Assembly: GCA_021648045.1 (NCBI GenBank)
Contig: JAKITM010000003.1
Span: 1-64,000 of the forward strand
Direction: 5' to 3'
Source of the DNA: Lysobacterales bacterium
GTDB taxonomy: Bacteria > Pseudomonadota > Gammaproteobacteria > Xanthomonadales > SZUA-36
Length of the DNA stretch: 64,000 bases
In this document: one piece after another, positions 57,456 through 64,000 of the stretch
How the letters are laid out: each line of letters starts with the position of its first letter
How positions within the stretch are numbered: position 1 is the stretch's first letter
Made by a program: the position numbers and the translations under genes
Notes under the pieces: model-generated
Databases searched by the model: none
What the model saw: only the letters and a program-made list of their open reading frames with translations
Told to the model about the DNA's origin: nothing

Positions 57456-57625
57456 GACTTTGTTCCTGGAGGGCTGTTGTTATCTCGGGTTGTTTCGATG
57501 GCAAGCCTATTGCGGAGTTGCCGACGAAGGCGCCGCCCCTGAAGTATGGGCAGCAGAACGATGACCAGCATAATTAAGCTGGCTGTTCCGTAGGCAACCA
57601 ATATATAAGGTGTATGTGGATTCAC
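57452..57625 (-). CDS. ccmD: Haem exporter accessory protein CcmD
   Basis: A 57-residue protein found by reading the gap between ccmC and ccmE. GTG start at 57625, stop TGA at 57452-57454, overlapping the ccmC stop upstream and the ccmE ATG downstream. It begins NPHTPYILVAYGTASLIMLV, a single transmembrane helix, followed by LQGRRLRRQLRNRLAI, a basic cytoplasmic tail. This is the usual CcmD layout. It helps release holo-CcmE from CcmABC. Confidence 0.88.
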   Translation of the reverse strand: MNPHTPYILVAYGTASLIMLVIVLLPILQGRRLRRQLRNRLAIETTRDNNSPPGTKS

Positions 57626-58374
57626 AATCGTTGCTCCCGAATGCTTTTAGCAACCCAGCCGCGGCGGCGGTCTTGCTCCAGTAGGCGGTTTCTAGCACGG
57701 GTCAATAATGCCGCGCCGTAATAAAATTTGGTTGATGCTGCCATAAGTAAAAGTGGAAATAACATACTGTTAGGCATTTTACTGCCACCGGTGAATTTGA
57801 TGGTGGTTCCCTGGTGCAGGGTATTCCACCATTCTACGGAATAATGAATAATCGGCAGGTTAACCACCCCAACTAATGCCAGCAATGCAGCAGCGCGAGC
57901 GGCTTTGCGGGGTTCATCAATGGCTGAATGCAGACCCATAACGCCAAGGTAAAGAAAAAACAATACCAATTGAGAGGTCAATCGAGCATCCCAGACCCAG
58001 TAAGCACCCCAGGTTGGTTTGCCCCAAACAGCGCCGCTAATCAACGCTATCAAGGCGAATGCCGCACCAATTGGGGCGCTGCTAATCGCCAGAATTTCGG
58101 CAATGCGGATTCTCCAGATAAGCCCGATGGCTCCAAAGATGGCCATCATGAGATATATCATCATCGACATCCAGGCCGCTGGCACATGGATATAAATGAT
58201 CCGGTAGCTTTCCCCTTGTTGATAATCGGTAGGCGCCACAAAAAACGCCTGATACATGCCCCAAGTTGTAAGCACTGCAAAAATCACCCAAAGCCAGGGA
58301 ATCATACGACCACTCAACCAGTAAAAGTAGGCAGGTGAGCCGGTTTTGTGCAGGAACTTCATAACAGGGTTCAT
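57622..58374 (-). CDS. ccmC: Haem ABC exporter CcmC
   Basis: A 250-residue, six-helix membrane protein. The WWD-type tryptophan-rich segment is KPTWGAYWVWDARLTSQLVL, flanked by periplasmic His in YIHVPAAWMSM and IIHYSVEWWNTLHQG. It transfers haem to CcmE. ATG 58374 (MNPVMKFLHKTG) lies nine bases after the ccmB stop; a longer frame to 58464 overlaps ccmB and is rejected. Confidence 0.94.
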   Translation of the reverse strand: MNPVMKFLHKTGSPAYFYWLSGRMIPWLWVIFAVLTTWGMYQAFFVAPTDYQQGESYRIIYIHVPAAWMSMMIYLMMAIFGAIGLIWRIRIAEILAISSAPIGAAFALIALISGAVWGKPTWGAYWVWDARLTSQLVLFFLYLGVMGLHSAIDEPRKAARAAALLALVGVVNLPIIHYSVEWWNTLHQGTTIKFTGGSKMPNSMLFPLLLMAASTKFYYGAALLTRARNRLLEQDRRRGWVAKSIREQRL

Positions 58375-58382
58375 AATATTTA

Positions 58383-59048
58383 TTAACTCAAACTTATCCT
58401 TAAAGATGCGGCACAGGCAAAGGGCGCAAGTGTCAACATCAGTACCGCATAGGCTGCCATCCATAATAGGTAGGCTGTGCTCTCCAAGTTGTGCGTGGCT
58501 GCAGATACCGCGCCAGTAGCAAGAATCAACACTGGAATAAGCAACGGAAATATCAACAAAGCGAGCAACTGACCACCCTGGCGTAAACCGACTGTGAGGG
58601 CTGCGCCGATTGCGCCAATAAGGCTAAAAATCGGGGTGCCGAGCAATAGTGATTTTACCAGAACTGGCAAGGCTTCGTGGGGTAAATTTAACCAAATTGC
58701 CAGCAACGGTGAAAGCAAAACAATGGGTAGGCCAGTGCTCAACCAGTGAGCAATGATTTTAGCCAATGCCAGCGAGCTGAGGGAGTGTCCACTAGTGAGA
58801 AATTGTTCGAGCGAGCCATCTTCAAAGTCTGCGTGGAAGAGCTTGTCCAGCGATAGTGTGCTTGCCAATAGGGCGGCTATCCAGATGACGCCGACGGCTA
58901 CTTTTGCCAGCAGAGCAGGCCCAGGTCCTAAGCCAAGCGGAAATAAACTGACCACTACCAGTAAGAAAAATATCGGTTGCAGGGCTTCCGCGCGCGAACG
59001 AACAGCGAGTAATAAGTCGCGCTTTAGTAAGCTGATAAATGCACTCAC
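58383..59048 (-). CDS. ccmB: Haem ABC exporter permease CcmB
   Basis: A 221-residue permease with six hydrophobic segments. It starts SAFISLLKRDLLLAVRSRAE and contains FFLLVVVSLFPLGLGP, LFHADFEDGSLEQFLTSGHS and GAIGAALTVGLRQGGQLLAL, all family landmarks. With CcmA, CcmC and CcmD it forms the complex that releases haem-loaded CcmE. It overlaps ccmA by four bases. Confidence 0.94.
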   Translation of the reverse strand: MSAFISLLKRDLLLAVRSRAEALQPIFFLLVVVSLFPLGLGPGPALLAKVAVGVIWIAALLASTLSLDKLFHADFEDGSLEQFLTSGHSLSSLALAKIIAHWLSTGLPIVLLSPLLAIWLNLPHEALPVLVKSLLLGTPIFSLIGAIGAALTVGLRQGGQLLALLIFPLLIPVLILATGAVSAATHNLESTAYLLWMAAYAVLMLTLAPFACAASLRISLS

Positions 59049-59659
59049 GCCAGCGACTCCGCGTAGTAATTATCCTGATAACTCTCAACAATCAACTCGC
59101 GGACCTTAAGCTGTGCCGGTGCCAGAGCACCGTGAGTGGCGAGTACGGTAATTCCATTGCGCTGTTGATGTTGTGTCAGTAAGCGGTCGACAATTTGCAT
59201 GCCGGACTTATCTAGGTTTGAATAGGGCTCATCAAGTAGCCAAATGGCGTCTGGTTGAAATAACAAAGTCCCAAGCGCACAGCGTTTTTTCTGACCGGCG
59301 GATAACGAGCCTGCATCCTGGTCTGCTACTCTCAACAAATCCAGTTGCTTGATAGCGTCATTAATTAACGCATCGGTAGGCTGCAGATTATGAAAGCGCG
59401 CTGAAAACTCGAGGTTTTCACGCACACTAAGTGCGTCTTTGATGCCCAGTTTATGCCCAAGCCAAGCGAGGGGTTGTTCAGGTAAAAATATCTTGCCTTC
59501 AGTGGGCTCCAGAATTCCCGCAAGCAAACGCAGCAGAGTTGTTTTCCCAGAGCCATTGGCGCCGCGGACCAATAGGGTTTCGCCAGCCCCAAGCTGAAAG
59601 CTTACGCTTTCAAATACGGGAATAAACCAGCGTTCAAAGACCAAGTTTTCAACTCGCAT
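59045..59659 (-). CDS. ccmA: Haem ABC exporter ATPase CcmA
   Basis: A protein of about 204 residues with Walker A GANGSGKTTLLRLLAG, signature LSAGQKKRCALG (Ala in place of the second-position Gly, usual for CcmA) and Walker B AIWLLDEPYSNLD. The start ATG 59659 (MRVENLVFERW) gives the normal CcmA N-terminus. The frame stays open upstream to 59809, with a possible GTG at 59707, but a 50-residue extension is not expected. It is the first gene of the nine-gene ccm operon and divergent from gor. Confidence 0.92.
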   Translation of the reverse strand: MRVENLVFERWFIPVFESVSFQLGAGETLLVRGANGSGKTTLLRLLAGILEPTEGKIFLPEQPLAWLGHKLGIKDALSVRENLEFSARFHNLQPTDALINDAIKQLDLLRVADQDAGSLSAGQKKRCALGTLLFQPDAIWLLDEPYSNLDKSGMQIVDRLLTQHQQRNGITVLATHGALAPAQLKVRELIVESYQDNYYAESLA

Positions 59660-59885
59660 ACAGGCGGGTTTATTGGGGTCTGAAGTTGGCGGGTTGGTGA
59701 TTTTCACAAATAGGCTTTCGATAAGCGGTTTAGAATACTCTATTGTCCTTTGCCAGCGCTGAGATGTCCACAATTGCGGTGTATCGAAAACTCCCACATT
59801 GTATGACATAGATCGCTATACTTTACCAATTCACAGTTTATTGTTTCGTAGCGATAATCGTTCTTTCAATAGGGAAATAGCTAGA

Positions 59886-61238
59886 ATGGCCAAGTTTGAT
59901 TACGATCTGTTTGTTATTGGTGCCGGTTCCGGTGGTGTTCGTGCCAGTCGTATTGCCGCCGGTTATGGTGCGCGCGTTGGTATCTGCGAAGAAAGTCGAG
60001 TTGGTGGTACCTGTGTAATTCGCGGCTGTGTGCCGAAAAAACTGATGACTTATGCAGCGCATTTCTCTGAAGATTTCAAAGATGCGCAGGCCTATGGCTG
60101 GAATGTCGTTCCCGGTAGCTTTGACTGGTCACGCTTTATCGCTGCAAAAGATAAGGAAATCGACCGACTGAATGACATATATATAAGCCTGTTAAGTAAT
60201 GCCGGCGTTGATTTGCTCGAAGGTCGTGGAGTTTTCCTCGACCGCAATACGCTGCGTATCGGCGAACGAACGATTACTGCAGAAACTATTTTGATCGCCG
60301 TGGGCGGGCGTCCCTTTGTACCGGAGTTTCCCGGCCGGGAATTGGTAATTACCTCAGATGAGGCTTTCCACCTCAGTTCCCTGCCTGAGCGGATAGTGGT
60401 TGTTGGCGGTGGTTTTATTGCCACTGAGTTTGCCGGTATTTTCAATGGATTAGGCAGTGAAGTAACCCAGGTTTATCGTGGTGATGCACTATTGCGCGGT
60501 TTTGATGATGATGTGCGCGCTATGGTCACCAGCGGATTGCGTACACATGGTATTGATGTGCGCTTGGAATGTGGTGTAGAAAAAGTCACAGCATCAGACT
60601 CGGGCGCATATTCGGTTCACCTCAATAGTGGAAAGATACTTGCTGCAGATCAGGTCATGTATGCGACTGGGCGGTTTCCGTATACGCCTGAATTGAATTT
60701 GGAGGCGGCTGGGGTGAGCATGCAAAACAATGGCGCGATCCCTGTGGATGAGTTTTCCGCAACTAATGTGGCCAATATTTACGCAGTAGGCGATGTAACT
60801 GATCGTATAAACTTGACCCCGGTGGCACTGCATGAAGGACATGCTTTCGCTGATACGGTTTATGGTGAGCGCCCGCGCAGCTGTGATCATCGGTTTGTGC
60901 CATCGGCGGTGTTTTCTAATCCGGCAGTGGCAACGGTAGGTTATACTGAATCCGATGCTCGTGAAATGTTTACGGAAATAAAGGTGTTCCGATCTAAATT
61001 TAGGCACTTAAAGCACAGTCTGACCGGAAGTAAGCAACAGATGATGATGAAATTGATAGTTTGTGCAGACAGTGACAAGGTGGTTGGCCTACATGTAGTA
61101 GGACAGGACGCAGCGGAAATTGTGCAAGGCTTCGCAGTTGCTGTAAAATCTGGGCTTAGCAAAGCGGATTTCGACGCAACCATTGGGATACATCCAACGG
61201 CGGCAGAAGAGCTGGTTACCCTAAGGGAACCAGTTTAA
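59886..61238 (+). CDS. gor: Glutathione-disulfide reductase
   Basis: A 450-residue flavoprotein disulfide reductase using NADPH. FAD site: LFVIGAGSGGVRASRIAAGY. Redox disulfide: GGTCVIRGCVPKK. NADPH site: IVVVGGGFIATEFAGIFNGL, with nearby Arg in VYRGDALLRGFD. The C-terminal catalytic His is in IGIHPTAAEELV. ATG 59886 with AGGGA upstream gives the correct start; an in-frame ATG at 59799 adds 29 unneeded residues. A TATACT at 59817-59822 may be the -10 of its promoter. Confidence 0.95.
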   Translation: MAKFDYDLFVIGAGSGGVRASRIAAGYGARVGICEESRVGGTCVIRGCVPKKLMTYAAHFSEDFKDAQAYGWNVVPGSFDWSRFIAAKDKEIDRLNDIYISLLSNAGVDLLEGRGVFLDRNTLRIGERTITAETILIAVGGRPFVPEFPGRELVITSDEAFHLSSLPERIVVVGGGFIATEFAGIFNGLGSEVTQVYRGDALLRGFDDDVRAMVTSGLRTHGIDVRLECGVEKVTASDSGAYSVHLNSGKILAADQVMYATGRFPYTPELNLEAAGVSMQNNGAIPVDEFSATNVANIYAVGDVTDRINLTPVALHEGHAFADTVYGERPRSCDHRFVPSAVFSNPAVATVGYTESDAREMFTEIKVFRSKFRHLKHSLTGSKQQMMMKLIVCADSDKVVGLHVVGQDAAEIVQGFAVAVKSGLSKADFDATIGIHPTAAEELVTLREPV

Positions 61239-61306
61239 AGTTAATTAGTAATATTATTTAAGGGCACTTTACATATTCATAAAGAGAAGGGAACACAGGT
61301 ATTTAT

Positions 61307-64000
61307 ATGAAATTTTTGAAAAACAAAGTAAGTTTTACTGCACTTCGTGGCTTTAGCGCTCTGTTTTTAGTGCTTGCGGGTATTTCAACGCAAGTTTCAG
61401 CTAAAAGCAATCAGGAACACCTGATTAAAGACTCCTATATTGTCGAGCTGAATGAACCACCGTTGGTGTACTTCGATGGCAGTGAAAAACTGCAATCTGC
61501 GAGCCTAAAAGGCAAGCATTTGAGCGCAACAAGCCCGCGAGCCACCGGCGCAAAACGTCTGGTCGTATCGACTGTGGCAGCGCGCGAATATATTAACTTC
61601 CTGGATCAACGCTTTGATGAATTACAAAACCTTATAAAAGCTGAAACCGGGCAACGGATTACGGCAATACATCGTTATCACAACCTAATGAATGGTTTTT
61701 CGGCAAATATGGATGCCGCAACTGCTGCTAAGATTGAAAAATTGCCGGGCGTTAAATCAGTCACACAAGATAGCCTCCAGCAGTTACACACTTATGCAGG
61801 GCCTGAGTGGATTGGTGCAAAGTCAATTTGGGACGGTGAGGGCAACCTGCCATCCACCAGAGGTGAAGGCGTTATTGTCGGGGTAATTGACACCGGTATT
61901 AACACTTCGCACCCGTCATTTGCCGCCACCGGCGATGACGGTTTTACCCATACCAATCCTAAGCCGGGATATCTTGGGAATTGTGATGATGTTGATATTA
62001 CCTGTAATGATAAATTAATTGGTGTTTGGGATTTTACATCTACAGATACTAAGGGTGAAGATGTCGATGGCCATGGTAGTCACACGGCAAGTACTGCAGC
62101 TGGTAATGTGCTTAATAACCTGACTTTTACTTTCGGCGGAGTCAGCTTAAGCTATAATATTTCTGGGGTAGCGCCGCACGCCAACATCATTTCTTATAAA
62201 GCCTGCATCATAGATGACCCAGCCACTCCCGATGAAGATGAAGCAGGTTGCCCAGGGTCCGCAACCTCAGCCGCACTAGATCAAGCAGTGACTGATGGAG
62301 TAGATGTAATTAATTACTCCTTGGGTTCTAATTCACAATCGAACCCTTGGACAAGCTCAGCCGCGCAGTTATTTCTGGCACTTCGGGAAGCTGGTATTTT
62401 TGCAGCATCATCTGCCGGCAATGCTGGCCCCAACGAATCCACACAGGGTTCTCCAGCAAACGCACCCTGGGTGGTGTCGGTGGCAAATGCCAGCCATGAC
62501 GGGGTTCAGGCAACACTGTTAAACAATATGTCGGGTGGAGATACTACTGCACCGAGTGAAATGGTAGGCGAAGCATTAACCGCGGGTCTGCCACTCTCTG
62601 ATATCGTCTATGCAGGCGATTTTGGTAATGCCTTATGCGGTGAAGGTACTGCGGAGTTAGCCCCCAGTTGTGCTGCCAACACTGGTAGTAGTATGCCTTC
62701 AGGCTGGGAAGACGATACTTTTAGCGGAAAAATTGTAGTCTGTGATCGTGGGCAATATGGCCGTATCGAGAAAGGCAAAAATGTGTTTTTAGCGGGCGCT
62801 GCAGGTTTCATTCTGATTAATACTGATGCTCAGGGTGAATCGACATCAGCCGATGAACATTGTCTGCCAGCCGGCCATATTGGCGCGGAAAGAGGCAATG
62901 TCTTACGCGACTGGTTAGCCTCCGGTTCCGGGCATAGAGCCGAGATTAATGGCGCGCAACTTCGCTCAATACCAGAAAAAGCCGATATTTTGGTAGCTTC
63001 AAGTAGCCGCGGGCCAGTGCACACTCCTGCAAATGTGCTCAAACCTAATATCATGTCACCCGGAAGAAATATTTTGGCGGCAGTAAATGGTGACGACAAC
63101 AGTTACGGTTTTCTTACCGGTACTTCAATGGCATCACCGCATGTTGCGGGAGCGGGCGCATTATTGCTGGCGGCGAATCCAACATGGACACCAGACCATA
63201 TAGCCTCGGCTTTGGAGTTAACTTCAACCATGGCCAGAGCGCGTAACCATACCGGTGAAGCTGCCAACTTTAATCAGGTTGGTTCGGGCAGGCCTCAGCT
63301 GGGCCTAGCGGCGACACCGGGTTTATACTTGCCGGTAACTATAGCGCAGTTCAGAAACGCCAACCCTGCCAGCGGCGGTTCGGCGAAAGACCTTAATTTG
63401 GTTGGTTTGGTTGATGGAAAGTGCAAAAGCAGTTGTAACTTTTCTCGTAAGGTCACCGATGCAATGGGCGGTGGCGATTGGACGGTTTCAATCGAGGGGA
63501 ATACCACGATTACGGTATCTCCGGCACAATTTACGCTCTCAAATGGGGGCTCGCAAAACCTTTCTATCAGTGTTGATATTGACCCGAGTGCTCTTGGTGA
63601 ATGGGCATTCGGAACCGTAGTGCTAACCAATACTAATGGTAATGGCCCACAGGCACGCTTGCGGGTAGCCGTGTTTGGTTCCCCAGGTGATTTGCCAGAA
63701 AATATTCAAATCAACGCAACCAGATCTTCAGGCTCAACCCTAGTTGATCTTTCCGGGCTGATTGAAATAACTGATGGTAGCTATGAGGCGGCGGGTTTAG
63801 TTAAGCCGGATGTTGTGATAACAGCTATTACTGAAGACCCTACCCCTAGCGAGCCCTTCAATAATGATGGCGGAAATACTTTCAGATTATTAACGGTCTC
63901 TGCAAATACACTGTTACTTCGTGCCACCACCGGCGATACTACCGCAGGAGATATGGACTTATATGTAGGCCGTGATAACAATGGCAATGGCCGCCCAGAT
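61307..64000 (+). CDS. Secreted S8 subtilase with PA domain, 3' end cut by window edge
   Basis: The first 898 residues of a large secreted subtilase; the frame is open at the window end. A signal peptide (residues 1-32, QVSA-K) is followed by an inhibitor-I9-like propeptide (SYIVELNEPP to about 150) and the catalytic domain. Catalytic residues are Asp195 in VGVIDTGINTSHP, His256 in DGHGSHTAS and Ser607 in GTSMASPHVAG. A PA domain is inserted between His and Ser (KIVVCDRGQYGRIEKGKNV). After the catalytic domain come beta-sandwich regions, including a Fn3-like segment. This is the vibriolysin-free, secreted-protease type common in marine gammaproteobacteria. The start ATG 61307 follows AGAAGGGAA by some 15 bases. 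Confidence 0.93.
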   Translation, partial: MKFLKNKVSFTALRGFSALFLVLAGISTQVSAKSNQEHLIKDSYIVELNEPPLVYFDGSEKLQSASLKGKHLSATSPRATGAKRLVVSTVAAREYINFLDQRFDELQNLIKAETGQRITAIHRYHNLMNGFSANMDAATAAKIEKLPGVKSVTQDSLQQLHTYAGPEWIGAKSIWDGEGNLPSTRGEGVIVGVIDTGINTSHPSFAATGDDGFTHTNPKPGYLGNCDDVDITCNDKLIGVWDFTSTDTKGEDVDGHGSHTASTAAGNVLNNLTFTFGGVSLSYNISGVAPHANIISYKACIIDDPATPDEDEAGCPGSATSAALDQAVTDGVDVINYSLGSNSQSNPWTSSAAQLFLALREAGIFAASSAGNAGPNESTQGSPANAPWVVSVANASHDGVQATLLNNMSGGDTTAPSEMVGEALTAGLPLSDIVYAGDFGNALCGEGTAELAPSCAANTGSSMPSGWEDDTFSGKIVVCDRGQYGRIEKGKNVFLAGAAGFILINTDAQGESTSADEHCLPAGHIGAERGNVLRDWLASGSGHRAEINGAQLRSIPEKADILVASSSRGPVHTPANVLKPNIMSPGRNILAAVNGDDNSYGFLTGTSMASPHVAGAGALLLAANPTWTPDHIASALELTSTMARARNHTGEAANFNQVGSGRPQLGLAATPGLYLPVTIAQFRNANPASGGSAKDLNLVGLVDGKCKSSCNFSRKVTDAMGGGDWTVSIEGNTTITVSPAQFTLSNGGSQNLSISVDIDPSALGEWAFGTVVLTNTNGNGPQARLRVAVFGSPGDLPENIQINATRSSGSTLVDLSGLIEITDGSYEAAGLVKPDVVITAITEDPTPSEPFNNDGGNTFRLLTVSANTLLLRATTGDTTAGDMDLYVGRDNNGNGRPD

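Noticed and set aside
1..64000. CRISPR array, prophage or toxin-antitoxin/defence system
   Set aside because: No regularly spaced repeats, phage structural genes, integrase or recognisable defence genes were seen.

Overview
The window reads as chromosomal DNA of a gammaproteobacterium, probably a marine or environmental aerobe. Evidence: a FabA-type dehydratase, RsmJ, paired ABC-F genes (Uup and YheS types), a complete System I cytochrome c maturation operon (ccmABCDEFGHI), bacterial tRNAs with encoded CCA, and gene families typical of that class. The species cannot be named from the sequence alone. Two large secreted subtilisin-like (S8) peptidases are cut by the window edges (1-1158 minus, 61307-64000 plus).

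The centre of interest is a pigment-type gene cluster at about 12.2-34.1 kb. It combines a dialkylresorcinol (DAR) module with an aryl polyene (APE) module, the arrangement known from flexirubin loci of Bacteroidetes and from some proteobacterial APE/DAR hybrids. The DAR side (12.2-22.9 kb) holds a flavin halogenase-like enzyme, a DarA-like flavodoxin-fold protein, a DarB-like FabH-type ketosynthase, a BtrH-domain protein with a small conserved partner, a ketosynthase with a chain-length-factor-like subunit, an acyl carrier protein and an ABC exporter. The APE side (23.1-33.0 kb) is one tightly overlapping plus-strand operon: ACP, membrane protein, AMP-ligase fused to a hotdog dehydratase, LPLAT acyltransferase, LolA-like protein, MMPL exporter, ketosynthase, chain-length-factor-like protein, dehydratase and ketoreductase. 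An O-methyltransferase lies convergently at its end. The DAR side is visibly richer in A+T than the APE side, which suggests a mosaic origin. A GT2-YdcF fusion, a secreted small protein and a PagL-like protein lie just upstream, after a tRNA-Arg.

Left of the cluster (2.8-9.3 kb) are an EamA transporter, SprT protease, GIY-YIG protein, a phenylalanine/tyrosine catabolic operon (hpd-phhA-VOC) and a large acetyl-CoA hydrolase/transferase. An IS1380-family transposase remnant lies at about 2.1-2.7 kb. Right of the cluster are ordinary chromosomal genes: uup, yheS, rsmJ, ppc, a radical SAM gene, a DUF1329 gene, a TolB-like protein, rnd, a SUMF1-domain protein, an S1/P1 nuclease, fabA, tRNA-Leu, metX, a TrmB-like methyltransferase, a metallo-beta-lactamase-fold hydrolase, the ccm operon and gor.

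Working model (inference): the AMP-ligase primes an aromatic acid on an ACP. The ketosynthase/CLF, reductase and dehydratases extend it to an aryl polyene. DarB and DarA make a dialkylresorcinol, perhaps with acyl chains from the second ketosynthase/ACP set. An acyltransferase joins the two, and the halogenase and methyltransferase decorate the product, which is moved to the envelope by the MMPL/LolA and ABC systems.
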